This document shows, in pieces, positions 43,764 through 52,673 of a stretch of 64,000 bases of DNA (positions are counted from its first letter, which is position 1; each line of letters begins with the position of its first letter). The notes beneath the pieces were generated by a model, which saw only the letters and a program-made list of their open reading frames with translations, did no database searches and was not told the DNA's origin. Source of the DNA: Tellurirhabdus rosea. Its GTDB lineage: Bacteria; Bacteroidota; Bacteroidia; Cytophagales; Spirosomataceae. The stretch spans positions 2,678,001 through 2,742,000 of the forward strand of contig NZ_CP111085.1 of NCBI RefSeq assembly GCF_026278345.1. Reading direction: 5' to 3'. The position numbers were made by a program, and so were the translations under genes.

Positions 43764-43967
43764 ATGACGCAGATGAGAAATGCTAAACTTTACATGGTCC
43801 TGCAGTGGCTGTTTTTTCTGCCGCTGATTTTGCCGGTTTGTCTCATTTTCGGAGCCATTCAAGGGGCTATTCAGATGACGGAGCGGATTATCAATCAGTT
43901 CCTGACCGACGTTTCGGCTTCCAAGCCTTCTTCATTTACCTACCAGCAGGAAGAGTCGCTCCTCTGA
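43764..43967 (+). CDS. Small hypothetical membrane protein
   Basis: A 67-residue protein (ATG at 43764, or 43773) with a single long hydrophobic stretch, LQWLFFLPLILPVCLIFGAI, then an amphipathic helix (GAIQMTERIINQFLTDV) and a polar tail. No homologous family comes to mind. The gene is isolated between mutL and the pseudouridine synthase, on the opposite strand to both, and has a structured leader. A weak terminator-like hairpin follows. That it is a real gene is supported by clean membrane topology and by codon use like its neighbours. Confidence 0.6.
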   Translation: MTQMRNAKLYMVLQWLFFLPLILPVCLIFGAIQGAIQMTERIINQFLTDVSASKPSSFTYQQEESLL

Positions 43968-43983
43968 GCGGCTGCCGCTAACG

Positions 43984-44023
43984 GAAAAGAGGACAGCTTA
44001 TGCAGCCATCCTCTCCTTTTGTA
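43984..44023. terminator. Terminator-like hairpin
   Basis: AAAAGAGGA pairs with TCCTCTCCTTTT with a small bulge around the loop. It lies between the convergent small membrane gene and the pseudouridine synthase gene. Confidence 0.45.
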
Positions 44024-44037
44024 TGTCCGGACTGGTT

Positions 44038-44778
44038 TCAGTAGATGAAATCCAGGTTCTTGTCTTTGTACTCTTCATCATCAAGTTCCAGAAACTCTTC
44101 CCAGAACGGATCGTTGGGCACTCCTGCCTTACAGATCAGCGGTTCTTTTTTCACCGGGTGGACAAAATACAACCGCCGGGCGTGAAGGTTGATGCTGCCG
44201 TTCTGGTTGGCGCGCGGGTGGCCGTACTTCACGTCGCCGCGGATGGGGCAGCCCATGCTCGCCAGCTGCACCCGGATCTGGTGCGGCCGCCCCGTAATGG
44301 GTTCCACCTCGATGAGGTAGTGGTCGTTGATTCTACCCAGGAGGCGGTAGTTCAGCTCAGCTTTCTGCGAACCGGGCACTTCATACTCGTGCGCCTTGAC
44401 GGTATTGCTGTTCTCGTCCTTCACCAGGTAATGAACCAGCTTGCCGCGCTCCTTCTCGGGTTTCCGGTGTGAAACGGCCCAATACGTTTTCTGCACCTGC
44501 CGCTTCCGGAAAATTTCGTTCATCCGCTCCAGCGCCTTCGAGGTCCGGGCAAAAACCACCAGACCGCTTACGGGACGGTCGAGGCGGTGAACCGTGCCGA
44601 GGAACACGTCGCCGGGTTTGTTGTATTTCTCCCGGATATAATCCTTGACCAAATCCGAAAGCGTCACGTCGCCCGTCCGGTCGCCCTGGACCAGCACGCC
44701 GGGTTCTTTATTGACCACAATGAGGTGGTTGTCTTCATACACCACCACGTACCCTTTACTATTCTTCTTCTTCATCAT
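44038..44778 (-). CDS. RluA-family pseudouridine synthase
   Basis: A 246-residue RNA-modifying enzyme. YEDNHLIVVNKEPGVLVQ opens the catalytic domain and FLGTVHRLDRPVSGLVVFAR carries the RluA motif HRLDxxxSG with the catalytic Asp. ITGRPHQIRVQLASMGCPI is the other family block. There is no N-terminal S4 domain, so it belongs to the short RluA/RluC-like branch. Target (rRNA or tRNA site) is not readable. Confidence 0.9.
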   Translation of the reverse strand: MMKKKNSKGYVVVYEDNHLIVVNKEPGVLVQGDRTGDVTLSDLVKDYIREKYNKPGDVFLGTVHRLDRPVSGLVVFARTSKALERMNEIFRKRQVQKTYWAVSHRKPEKERGKLVHYLVKDENSNTVKAHEYEVPGSQKAELNYRLLGRINDHYLIEVEPITGRPHQIRVQLASMGCPIRGDVKYGHPRANQNGSINLHARRLYFVHPVKKEPLICKAGVPNDPFWEEFLELDDEEYKDKNLDFIY

Positions 44779-44843
44779 AACTATTCTTCACGCTTCCGCC
44801 CCCTTAAGAACAAACGAAACCTGTAATTGTCAGTAGTTTAACC

Positions 44844-45662
44844 TCAATACGCCTCGTTTTCGTTCGGGAAAGAGCGTCCTTTTACATCGTCCACGTAATT
44901 TCCGATGGCGTCCGTCATGACCGAATGCAGATCGGCGTAACGGCGCAGGAAACGGGGTTTAAAATCTTTGGTAATCCCCAGCAGATCATGCAGTACAAGA
45001 ATCTGGCCATCTGCGTCCGGTCCGGCACCAATGCCGATGGTCGGAATGGTCAGGCTCTGCGACACCTGCCGGGTGAGGGTGGCGGGGATTTTTTCCAGCA
45101 CGACGCTGAAACAGCCTATTTCTTCCAGCATCCGGGCATCATCAATGAGCTTCTGGGCTTCGGCTTCTTCTTTGGCCCGCACGGTATAGGTCCCAAATTT
45201 ATAAATCGACTGCGGCGTCAGACCCAGATGCCCCATCACCGGAACACCGGCGCTCAGCACCCGGATGATCGACTCCCGGATTTCGAGTCCGCCTTCCATT
45301 TTTACGGCATGGGCTCCCGACTCTTTCATAATCCGGATCGCCGACCGCAGCGCCTCAGACGAGTTGCCCTGGTACGAGCCAAACGGCAAATCCACCACCA
45401 CCAGCGCCCGTTTGACCGCCCGCACCACCGACTGGGCGTGGTAGATCATCTGGTCCAGCGTGATGGGCAGGGTAGTTTCGTGTCCGGCCATGACGTTGGA
45501 GGCCGAATCGCCCACCAGAATGATTTCCACACCCGCGGCATCCACGATCCGGGCCATAGAAAAATCGTAGGCGGTGAGGGCCGAAATTTTTTCGCCTTTA
45601 TTTTTCAGTTCCTGAATAACGTGGGTAGTAACGCGCTTGATATCGGGATTATGAACGGACAT
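44844..45662 (-). CDS. panB: 3-Methyl-2-oxobutanoate hydroxymethyltransferase
   Basis: A 272-residue TIM-barrel enzyme making ketopantoate from ketoisovalerate and methylene-tetrahydrofolate, in pantothenate and CoA synthesis. Signature blocks are [37 protein letters not shown] (metal Asp), [12 protein letters not shown] (second metal Asp), [25 protein letters not shown] and [20 protein letters not shown]. Length is standard. It has its own promoter and no other pan genes nearby. Confidence 0.96.
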   Translation of the reverse strand: MSVHNPDIKRVTTHVIQELKNKGEKISALTAYDFSMARIVDAAGVEIILVGDSASNVMAGHETTLPITLDQMIYHAQSVVRAVKRALVVVDLPFGSYQGNSSEALRSAIRIMKESGAHAVKMEGGLEIRESIIRVLSAGVPVMGHLGLTPQSIYKFGTYTVRAKEEAEAQKLIDDARMLEEIGCFSVVLEKIPATLTRQVSQSLTIPTIGIGAGPDADGQILVLHDLLGITKDFKPRFLRRYADLHSVMTDAIGNYVDDVKGRSFPNENEAY

Positions 45663-45732
45663 GCCTTGGAGTAGTTGACGGTAATGGGTAATAAAAAACC
45701 CGTTCGCTACGGATTGTAACGAATGAGTCTGA

Positions 45733-45740
45733 CAAAGTTA
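45733..45740 (-). promoter_or_regulatory. Minus-7 promoter element of panB
   Basis: On the minus strand 45740 to 45733 is TAACTTTG. A leader of about 64 nt follows, containing a GGGT/ACCC mini-hairpin with a T-rich loop. The element lies only 12 nt after the EnvC-like stop. Confidence 0.45.
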
Positions 45741-45751
45741 CGGTAAAATTC

Positions 45752-47239
45752 TTAGCGGGGAATGAGCCAGGGCTCCGGGTTGAGGCGACTGGTGTTTTTC
45801 CAAATCTGAAACTGCACTTCGGAAACGCCGTCCTTGTCCGTGGCAACGGTGCCGATCGGCTCCCGGGCTTTTACTTTCTGCCCGACCTGTACCGACACGT
45901 TTCTCAATTTGGCATAGACCGTGTAATAATCGCCGTGCTGAATGGCTACAATGTTGTTCATGCCCGTCACATAGGTTGTGTACTGGACCACGCCATCATA
46001 AACCGACCGCACCGTCTCGCCGGAACCCGTCTGAATGTCGATGCCCTGGTTCTCCACGTAAACGCCCCTCAGCACGGGGTGGGGCTTGCGGCCATAGTGG
46101 TCCGAGACAAATCCACGTGAAACAGGCCACGGCAGACGGTTGCGCGAAGCGGCAAAAGACGACGCCAGGGCTACTTCGGCTTCGTTCATCCCCGAGGCCG
46201 AACGGGGCGCTTCCGTCTTGCGGGTCTCTGCCACGGCCGGTTCTGCCGGTCGGGCTTCGGATTCGGCCGGTTTGGCGGCTGGAGCGGCATCCGACGCTTT
46301 TTCGGCCGCTTTTTCGCGGGCAGCGGCGGCCAGCGCTTTCTCGCGGGCGATTCGTTCCCGTTCGGCGCGTTCGCGGGCCAGACGGGCCAGCCGTTCGCGC
46401 TCGGCCCGCTCCCGGATTTCGCGGCGAATCATGTCGGTAATGGCCGATTCGAGTTGGTTGATGGCCTGGCGGCTGGCGGCCAGTTCTGTCCGGAGGTCAA
46501 TTTCTTTCTGGCTTAGTTCCTGGGCGACCCGGTTCTTCTCGCCTTTCAGCGTTTCGAGCCGTTTGGTTTCTTCCAGACTGGCCGTCAGGGTCGATTGCTG
46601 CTGTTTCTTTTTGCGCTCGGTGGCTTCGCGCTTGCTCAGCAGTTCGCCCTGCACTTTTTCGATCTGCCGAACCTGGCTCTCGCGGGCTTCGGAGTACTGC
46701 TGCAAATACCGGTACCGGGCCACCAGCTGGTTGAAGCTATTGGCCGAAAACAGAAAGCCCAGCGGATTGACCTGCTGACGCCGTTTGTCGGCCTGGTAGA
46801 TCATGTCCGCGTATTCTTTCTTCATGTCCTGAAGATCGCCCTGGAGTTTTTCGCTGGTCTGACGCAATTCCCGGATTTCGGAGTTCATCAGGGTGACGTC
46901 TTCCTTGAGCAGGTTGATGCGTTTGCCCTGCGTTTTTATTTCCTGGTCAAGGGCTTTCAACTGGCCGAGGGTGGCCCGTTTCTGGGAGGTCGTCTGCCGC
47001 AGGATGGTCCGGATCTGCGACATTTTTTCGAGGTTCTGCTTTTTTTCCTTTTCAAGCTGCTGACGGCTGCGCGTCTGGGCCAGCACGGTCGAAAGAGCCG
47101 TCAGGCCAAGGCAGCAGAGCAGCAGGAGAAAGCCTTTCCAGAAGACACGATATCGCTTTGACTGTTGACAAGTTACCTGCACCTGAATCCTACGCTTTAG
47201 CACTAACCACAAACCATTTTCCACGCCTGTCGCTGTCAA
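45752..47239 (-). CDS. EnvC-like murein hydrolase activator (degenerate LytM domain)
   Basis: A 495-residue periplasmic protein. After a signal sequence (FLLLLCCLGLTALSTVLAQ) comes a long coiled coil (about 50-270), an Ala/Arg/Glu-rich linker, and a C-terminal LytM/M23 domain. In that domain the zinc ligands are missing: NQGIDI has Asn for His, YAKL replaces the HxH-type YGHL, and EVQFQI replaces HLHFEI. It is therefore likely an EnvC-type activator of amidases in cell separation. No ATG lies before the signal; the frame opens with TTG at 47239 overlapping the upstream stop (TTGA), with several GTG codons as alternatives. Confidence 0.85.
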   Translation of the reverse strand: MTATGVENGLWLVLKRRIQVQVTCQQSKRYRVFWKGFLLLLCCLGLTALSTVLAQTRSRQQLEKEKKQNLEKMSQIRTILRQTTSQKRATLGQLKALDQEIKTQGKRINLLKEDVTLMNSEIRELRQTSEKLQGDLQDMKKEYADMIYQADKRRQQVNPLGFLFSANSFNQLVARYRYLQQYSEARESQVRQIEKVQGELLSKREATERKKKQQQSTLTASLEETKRLETLKGEKNRVAQELSQKEIDLRTELAASRQAINQLESAITDMIRREIRERAERERLARLARERAERERIAREKALAAAAREKAAEKASDAAPAAKPAESEARPAEPAVAETRKTEAPRSASGMNEAEVALASSFAASRNRLPWPVSRGFVSDHYGRKPHPVLRGVYVENQGIDIQTGSGETVRSVYDGVVQYTTYVTGMNNIVAIQHGDYYTVYAKLRNVSVQVGQKVKAREPIGTVATDKDGVSEVQFQIWKNTSRLNPEPWLIPR

Positions 47240-48084
47240 CGGCGTTCGTACTTTGCCGGGATACTGAACGGGAAGCCCGGATTTTTGTCGGTAAGTTCGA
47301 CTTTATTATGCCGTATTTCCAGTACGGTCTGGTAAAATTGGCCATCCGCCCCCGATTTGTAATCGACTTTCACCAGACTGGTATACGGAAAGAGGAAGTT
47401 ATTCAATACCGTAAAATCCTCATAATCAAGCGTAAGCGTGTTCTTTGTCGGCTGCTCGACGACCAGCAGTTTTTTGAGCTTACGGTTTGCTTCTCCAATG
47501 TAGTTTTCGACCCGTACCTTGCCCTCATCCTGCCGAAGCAGCAACAGATCTTTTTCATTCTTGATCTTCTGCGCCGGTTCTCTGGGCAGCGGGAGATTTC
47601 CGACAATCAGGGACTGAAGCAGGTCGTAGGTCAGGTTGAAGTTGAACCGGCGGCTCAGGGTTGGGTAGTCGAAGACGGAGTACTCCCGGTGAATCCGGTC
47701 CACAATCACAATCGAATCCGGCGTAATGAGCGCACGGGCGCCTTCAATACCGGCCACCGTCATGGACAGCCACATCAGGCTATCGTTCCGGATGCGCAGG
47801 TTGACGTTGGCATTGTTGATATCCTGTTCCTTGCTTTTAAACGAAACCTTGGATTTGGCCGTCAGGTACCTGAAATCAATCTGATCCACATTCTGCCGGG
47901 GGTCAACCGACGGAGGTACCGGGGCGGCCGCTACGGTGTCGGGTTTGCTAACCGGCGGTGCCACCGCCATCGTATCGGCCACGCTGGGCGAGGGAGGAGC
48001 GTTGCGCATGATTTTGCGTCTTCGACAACCTTCCGAGTTGAGTAATACGATAATGCACAGCAGCCCGGCCCAAAATCTATTCAT
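47236..48084 (-). CDS. DUF4292-family lipoprotein
   Basis: A 282-residue lipoprotein. The signal MNRFWAGLLCIIVLLNSEGC ends at the lipidated cysteine, followed by a basic and then a proline-rich linker. The main domain (from about residue 65, VDQIDFRYLTAKSKVSFKSK) is LolA/LolB-like in layout, typical of DUF4292. A role in envelope lipid or lipoprotein handling is possible from that fold. It overlaps the TPR gene by 8 nt upstream and the EnvC-like gene by 4 nt downstream, so the three are tightly coupled. Confidence 0.85.
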   Translation of the reverse strand: MNRFWAGLLCIIVLLNSEGCRRRKIMRNAPPSPSVADTMAVAPPVSKPDTVAAAPVPPSVDPRQNVDQIDFRYLTAKSKVSFKSKEQDINNANVNLRIRNDSLMWLSMTVAGIEGARALITPDSIVIVDRIHREYSVFDYPTLSRRFNFNLTYDLLQSLIVGNLPLPREPAQKIKNEKDLLLLRQDEGKVRVENYIGEANRKLKKLLVVEQPTKNTLTLDYEDFTVLNNFLFPYTSLVKVDYKSGADGQFYQTVLEIRHNKVELTDKNPGFPFSIPAKYERR

Positions 48085-49840
48085 AAATTCGTCCTGTAGC
48101 GATTTTTTTGTCCAGCCGGTCGCTGGTTTCGCCTTTTTGTTTTGCTTTTTTCCACTGTTCCACTGCCTTCTCGCGTTCGCCCAGCTGGAAGAGGACATCG
48201 CCGTAATGTTCCAGAATGGTTCCGCTCACGCCTTTGGGGTCCTGCAGGGCTTTTTCCAGAAACGTCCGGGCTTTGGTATAGTCCTTCATGACGTACAGCA
48301 CCCAGGCATGGGTGTCCAGATACGTAGCGTTTGTCTGGTGCCGTTCCACCAATCGTTCGGACAATTGCAGGGCCAGCGGCAGCTTTTGTTTCCGCAAAGA
48401 AAGGAAATAGCTGTAATTGTTGAGCACATGCTCGTAATTCGGGTCCGACTTCAGCACCAGTTCGTAGGCTTCGTCCGAACGGGCATGGTCGCCCAGGCCA
48501 TTGAATGCATCTCCCAGCTGGGCATTGACGGCCAGCAGCAGCGAGGCGGTCTGTTCGCTGGCCGCAGCACCGAGCAGCCGTCGGGCTTCTTCCAGCGCCG
48601 AGACGGCCTCCTGGTAATTTCGTTTGGCCAAATGGGCATTGCCGCTGGAGTACCAGAAAAGTCCCTGATTCGGGAAAATCTCCAGTGCCTGCTCCGAATG
48701 GGCCAGCAGACTGTCCATCTGGTTGAGTTCGCTATCGAGCTGAATAATGGCGCCCCACACTTCAAAAATGGATTTATCCTGCCGGGCGGCCCGCATGTAG
48801 TAGTCCCGAGCCTCCGCTTTTTTGTTCTGCTGCATCAGCAGGTCGGCATAGATGATCTGGGAACGGGGATCGGCCGGATGGGCTTTGGCTAATTCGCCCG
48901 CCAGTTTCATGGCGTTTTGCTTCGCATTCTCGTCCTTGCCCGCCATGTTGACGTAGCTCGACAGAATACGGGCTTTGGATTCTGCTTCGAGGTTCGGATT
49001 GCTGAAGACGTAATTCAGCTCCTGGCTTGTCCGCTGAAGGTCGCCCTTGCGCCGGTACAGTTCGGCCAGCATCACGTGCGCCTGGGGCAGTTCGGGGTTG
49101 ATTTTCAGGGCTTTTTCGAGCCAGCCGATGGCCTGTTCGTTCCGGGCGTTGGAGATGAGCAGTTCGGCGCCTTCGAGCAGGTAGTCCGTTTCGCCCGGCT
49201 CGGAGGCCACCAGTTTCTCGGCTTCTTCAATGGCTTTGTCGAGGCGGTTCTGCTTGAGGTAGATGCGCTGCTTCTGCCGGCTGATCTCTTCGTTCATGCC
49301 GAGGGCCTTCTCGACCCGGTCGTACATGGCCAGGGCTTTGTCCGGCTTGTCATCGAAGAGGTAAATCGCCGCCAGTTCGACGCCGTATTCCATGTTGTCC
49401 GGACTGCGCTGGATCAATTCTTCGTAGAGTTTTTCGGCATCGGCATAGCGTTTCTGTTTGACGTAGAGTTCGGCCAGCTGGAGGACATAAAATTTATTGG
49501 CTCCGCCGCTCATCTGCACGGCCTTGACGGCGTGGGGGAGGGCCTCGGCGGTTTTTCCCTGCTTCAGAAAGGCCGTTGCCAGCGCAAAGTAGGCCGCCGG
49601 ATTCTGGGGATACAGCTGGATTACCTTTTCAAACTGCGGAACAGCTTTGGCGGGCTCGTCCATCATCATGTATTTCATGCCGTCGGTGAAGATCGATTCT
49701 TCCACGCCATGCACAGCAGTATCTTTTTCGGTCTGCGCTTTTCGCCGTTGCGCGTCCGCAGGCAGGGCCAGGCAGCACGCCAGCCCAAAAGCTGCCGCCA
49801 GCAGCCTGCCACTCATTCGGTATGCCACCGGGGTCGTCAT
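48077..49840 (-). CDS. Tetratricopeptide-repeat protein, exported
   Basis: A 587-residue protein with an N-terminal signal (LLAAAFGLACCLALPADAQ) and about twelve TPR units from residue 50 to 560, for example PAAYFALATAFLKQGKTAEA and AWVLYVMKDYTKARTFLEKA. It is a periplasmic or outer-membrane-associated scaffold. It is the first gene of the TPR, DUF4292, EnvC-like operon, an arrangement I associate with Bacteroidota envelope genes. Binding partners are unknown. Confidence 0.9.
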   Translation of the reverse strand: MTTPVAYRMSGRLLAAAFGLACCLALPADAQRRKAQTEKDTAVHGVEESIFTDGMKYMMMDEPAKAVPQFEKVIQLYPQNPAAYFALATAFLKQGKTAEALPHAVKAVQMSGGANKFYVLQLAELYVKQKRYADAEKLYEELIQRSPDNMEYGVELAAIYLFDDKPDKALAMYDRVEKALGMNEEISRQKQRIYLKQNRLDKAIEEAEKLVASEPGETDYLLEGAELLISNARNEQAIGWLEKALKINPELPQAHVMLAELYRRKGDLQRTSQELNYVFSNPNLEAESKARILSSYVNMAGKDENAKQNAMKLAGELAKAHPADPRSQIIYADLLMQQNKKAEARDYYMRAARQDKSIFEVWGAIIQLDSELNQMDSLLAHSEQALEIFPNQGLFWYSSGNAHLAKRNYQEAVSALEEARRLLGAAASEQTASLLLAVNAQLGDAFNGLGDHARSDEAYELVLKSDPNYEHVLNNYSYFLSLRKQKLPLALQLSERLVERHQTNATYLDTHAWVLYVMKDYTKARTFLEKALQDPKGVSGTILEHYGDVLFQLGEREKAVEQWKKAKQKGETSDRLDKKIATGRIYE

Positions 49841-49940
49841 ACGTCCTCTGTTTCTGATAATGGAAATCCGCCAGCGCGGTTACTCTTATTCAAACGTCAG
49901 CCCGGTGGGACTATTGTTTGGCTATCCGAAGCGGTCTCTA

Positions 49941-49948
49941 CAAAGATA
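49941..49948 (-). promoter_or_regulatory. Minus-7 promoter element of the TPR operon
   Basis: TATCTTTG read from 49948 to 49941 on the minus strand, giving a leader of about 95 nt before the TPR start. No TTTG at the expected distance was found. Confidence 0.4.
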
Positions 49949-50025
49949 CGGTAGAAACCAAATGTCCTGAAATACCAACAGTACCTCAGGACAATTTACG
50001 TCGGCTTTGTATCGGAAACAACGGT

Positions 50026-50886
50026 TTAGCCTTTCAGATTTTTCAGATAGGCAATGCTCATCGGCACCTGCGTTCCTTCCTTGTTGCTTTCATCTTCAAT
50101 GAAGTAGTGCTGAATACCCGCTTTTTTGGCGGCTTTCAGAATCGCCGGAATGTCAATCTGGCCTTCGCCGAGGACGACGTCGTTTTCCGGGGCCGTGCCG
50201 CCGGTCAGGTCGCCTTTGATGCCTTTTTTCATGTCCTTCAGGTGCATCAGCTTCCAGCGGCTGCCGTATTTGTTGAGGAGGGCAACCGGGTCGGCTCCGC
50301 CATGCTGGGCCCAGAAGATGTCCAGTTCGAAGGAAACGTATTCAGGATTCGTATTTTTGACCATGTAGTCAAAAAGCGTCCCGTTTTCGTGGGGCTGAAA
50401 TTCGTAGCCGTGGTTGTGGTAGCAGAACGTGATTCCGTTGTCTTTCAGCACTTTTCCGACCCGGTTAAAATCCTCGACCGCCTTCTGCGCCGTTTTCAGA
50501 TCGAAATTTCCCTTCTGGTGCGGAATCCAGGCGACCATGACGTAGGAAGCGCCCAGGTCTTTGGCCTTCTGCACCACGGCCATCGGGTCTTTGGTGATTT
50601 CCTCGTACCCCGCGCCGGTCGCCGGAATGCGGATATTCCGCTCTTTCAGCAGTTTTTTGAATTCGTCCGCCGCCATGCCTTTGGGCACGCCTCCTTCCAT
50701 TTCGGTGATGCCCAGTTTCTGGATGGTATCGAGCGTCGCGACCACGTTTTTGGGAAACCAGTTCCGGTACGTGTACGCCTGAACACCGATGGGAAAAGTA
50801 TAAAGTCCTTTACGGGCCTGGGCTCCCACCGGATTGACGCCGAGGACCATGAATAAAGCGAGGAGGCAGAGCAGTTTGCGCATCAT
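50026..50886 (-). CDS. Sugar phosphate isomerase/epimerase family protein, exported
   Basis: A 286-residue TIM-barrel protein of the xylose isomerase-like/AP endonuclease 2 superfamily with a signal peptide (LLCLLALFMVLGVNPVGAQ). Metal-site blocks are ITEMEGG, ITFCYHNHGYEF, VSFELDIFWAQHGGADPV and HYFIEDES. The signal peptide points to a periplasmic role, probably on sugars such as keto- or epimerised hexoses in polysaccharide use, as seen for many Bacteroidota paralogues. Reaction is not readable. Confidence 0.88.
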   Translation of the reverse strand: MMRKLLCLLALFMVLGVNPVGAQARKGLYTFPIGVQAYTYRNWFPKNVVATLDTIQKLGITEMEGGVPKGMAADEFKKLLKERNIRIPATGAGYEEITKDPMAVVQKAKDLGASYVMVAWIPHQKGNFDLKTAQKAVEDFNRVGKVLKDNGITFCYHNHGYEFQPHENGTLFDYMVKNTNPEYVSFELDIFWAQHGGADPVALLNKYGSRWKLMHLKDMKKGIKGDLTGGTAPENDVVLGEGQIDIPAILKAAKKAGIQHYFIEDESNKEGTQVPMSIAYLKNLKG

Positions 50887-50993
50887 CAGGAAAGGATAGG
50901 GTTTGTTTTCCGTAAAGAGCAGACGGCTCCGGTTCTACCGAACCGGCTCGAATGGTCCTTGCCCGGATGGGCTCTGTCCGAAAAAAAGCCGGT

Positions 50994-51656
50994 TCAGACC
51001 CCGACGCGGGCGGTGAAGTAGTCGACCATCTCGTTCGGGTGAATTTCCAGAACGTTGGCCAGCACCAGCAGCACCAGCGTCCGGGAGGCCATGCGGCGCG
51101 GGATATTGGCCAGCGAGGCAAACCGGTCGACCGTAATGCTGCTGTGCTGGTCGAGGTGCTGCATCAGCGTCCGTTCTTTATCGCCGTACGTAAACCGGAT
51201 GTTTCGGGAAATGCGTTCGCCTTTCAGGATTTCGCGGACCTCCTTGCTGGCCTGCACCGATTTGTCGGCCACCCGGATGTAAGCCCGTTTGTCTTCGTCG
51301 AGGGGACCCAGCACAACGTAATGCGGCTTCACCGGGCTTTCTGGGACGTGAATCACCAGCACATCGCGTTCGTCGGAGAGGGCCACCCGTTCCAGGCGGT
51401 AGTCGATCGCCGGCGTGCAGTATTTTTCGATGGCCCGGACGAGCAGAAACTCGTCTTCATCAATGTGTTTCAAGCCGCAGAGGCTTTTGTCGTCGCCGAT
51501 GCCGATCAGCAGCACACCGCCTTCGGTGTTGGCAAATGCGACAATTTCACGGACAATGCGTTCAGGATGATTAGACTTCAATTTGAATTCCAAATGAGTA
51601 CCCTCACCCTGTTTCACCAGTTCTCTGAGTGCCCTGTAGTCCATCCGTCTTGCCAC
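50994..51656 (-). CDS. AlbA_2-domain (Schlafen-like) ATP-binding protein
   Basis: A 220-residue protein. Residues about 10-140 are an AlbA_2 domain: GEGTHLEFKLKSNHPERIV, then FANTEGGVLLIGIGDDKSLC. The rest (about 150-215) looks like a winged-helix segment (SITVDRFASLANIPRRMASR). Proteins with this domain bind nucleic acid and are often annotated as ATP-binding transcriptional regulators. The neighbours give no clue to its target. Confidence 0.82.
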   Translation of the reverse strand: MARRMDYRALRELVKQGEGTHLEFKLKSNHPERIVREIVAFANTEGGVLLIGIGDDKSLCGLKHIDEDEFLLVRAIEKYCTPAIDYRLERVALSDERDVLVIHVPESPVKPHYVVLGPLDEDKRAYIRVADKSVQASKEVREILKGERISRNIRFTYGDKERTLMQHLDQHSSITVDRFASLANIPRRMASRTLVLLVLANVLEIHPNEMVDYFTARVGV

Positions 51657-51828
51657 TAATCGTTAAGCCACTGCCTTACGGCCTGTGTTGAATAAATGTA
51701 CTGTTTTTTGGTATCAGGCAATGATTGTCGCCAAAATATTTTCAGATATTTCCGCAGAAGTTCGTAACCGGTTCGGCAAACAGCGGGTTATCTTATCAAT
51801 CACCTGACTACACTTAAGTAACACAAAA

Positions 51829-52272
51829 ATGTACGTAAACGTTGCCATCGTTCTGCTGACCTTCGTCACCATGGAGGGCGTCGCCTGGTTCACCCACAAA
51901 TACATTATGCATGGAATTATGTGGCGCTGGCACCAATCTCATCACACCCATCACAAGCAGGTTCTGGAGAAAAACGATCTGTTCAGCGTCCTCTTCAGCC
52001 TGACCGCCGTGGCAACGGTGGTGGTGGGCAGCCGGGTTCCGTCCTTATGGTTTCTGGCCCCAATCGGCATCGGCGTAACCCTCTACGGAATTTTTTATTT
52101 TCTGTTCCACGACATTATCGTACACCGGCGCGTCCGGATCAAATTCAACACCCGGAACCGGTATCTGAAGCGCATCATCCGCGCCCATTACGTGCATCAT
52201 AAAGTCCACGTGAAAGAAGGAGCCGAAGCGTTTGGATTCCTGTACGCGCCGAGGAAGTATGAAAAGGGGTAG
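51829..52272 (+). CDS. crtZ: Beta-carotene hydroxylase (fatty-acid hydroxylase superfamily)
   Basis: A 147-residue di-iron membrane hydroxylase that adds 3-hydroxyl groups to beta-ionone rings to give zeaxanthin. The eight-histidine pattern is intact: HKYIMH, HQSHHTHH, FHDIIVHRR and HYVHHKVH, with three membrane helices between. Size matches bacterial CrtZ. No other carotenoid gene is adjacent. The final GKG residues run into a repeat element that begins directly after the TAG. Confidence 0.92.
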   Translation: MYVNVAIVLLTFVTMEGVAWFTHKYIMHGIMWRWHQSHHTHHKQVLEKNDLFSVLFSLTAVATVVVGSRVPSLWFLAPIGIGVTLYGIFYFLFHDIIVHRRVRIKFNTRNRYLKRIIRAHYVHHKVHVKEGAEAFGFLYAPRKYEKG

Positions 52273-52351
52273 GGGGTAGAGTTTAGGGTTTAGAGTTGCT
52301 TCGCCTCATTACTGACTTATAATTGAGGCGAAGCAACTCTAAACTCTAAAC
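52273..52351. repeat. Heptad-repeat hairpin element, copy 9
   Basis: Begins on the base after the crtZ stop. Heptads GAGTTTA, GGGTTTA, GAGTTGC lead into TTCGCCTCA; the right arm from TGAGGCGAA is followed by AACTCTA, AACTCTA, AACCCCC. About 28 bp pair with two mismatches around a 15-nt loop. TTCGCCTC at the tip resembles the TCCGCC core of other copies. A terminator follows after one base. Confidence 0.85.
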
Positions 52352-52352
52352 C

Positions 52353-52398
52353 CCCAGCAGAAAAAAACCGGCAAGTGTGCCGGTTTTTTTCTGCTGGG
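52353..52398. terminator. Bidirectional terminator between crtZ and the DUF2795 gene
   Basis: A 20-bp perfect stem (52353-52372 with 52379-52398), AAGTGT loop, with seven A and seven T inside the arms. Either half can give a GC stem plus T-tract for each strand. It adjoins the stop of the DUF2795 gene. Confidence 0.85.
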
Positions 52399-52620
52399 TT
52401 AGTATTCGTCTTCGTTGAAGAAGAAATCATCCTTTGTCGGATAATCAGGCCAAATCTCCTCAATACTCTCGTACGGCTGACCATCGTCTTCCAGTTCCTG
52501 CAGGTTTTCCACGACTTCAAGCGGAGCGCCAGAGCGGATCGAATAGTCGATTAATTCATCTTTTGTTGCCGGCCAGGGGGCATCCTCCAGATAGGATGCC
52601 AATTCGAGTGTCCAATACAT
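52399..52620 (-). CDS. DUF2795-family small protein
   Basis: A 73-residue acidic protein, MYWTLELASYLEDAPWPATK onward, with SGAPLEVVENLQELEDDGQ and an acidic tail (DDFFFNEDEY). It matches DUF2795, a small, widely conserved family of unknown function; the Bacteroidota form has exactly this length and start. It has its own promoter and a strong terminator. Confidence 0.88.
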   Translation of the reverse strand: MYWTLELASYLEDAPWPATKDELIDYSIRSGAPLEVVENLQELEDDGQPYESIEEIWPDYPTKDDFFFNEDEY

Positions 52621-52665
52621 AGGCGTTTCTTCTTTACGTATGACAACTGATTGTCGTTAGGAGTG

Positions 52666-52673
52666 CAAAACTA
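52666..52673 (-). promoter_or_regulatory. Minus-7 promoter element of the DUF2795 gene
   Basis: TAGTTTTG from 52673 to 52666 on the minus strand. A CAA (TTG on the minus strand) lies at 52690-52692, 16 nt away, a little short for a minus-33 box. Confidence 0.4.

Noticed and set aside
43674-43862. A 62-codon minus-strand frame across the leader of the small membrane gene
   Set aside because: It overlaps the inverted repeat and the better-supported plus-strand gene; no motif seen.
50928-50946. CCGGTTC/GAACCGG hairpin before the sugar isomerase gene
   Set aside because: A short 7-bp palindrome with no T-tract; related CCGGTTC text recurs nearby, but I cannot assign it a role.
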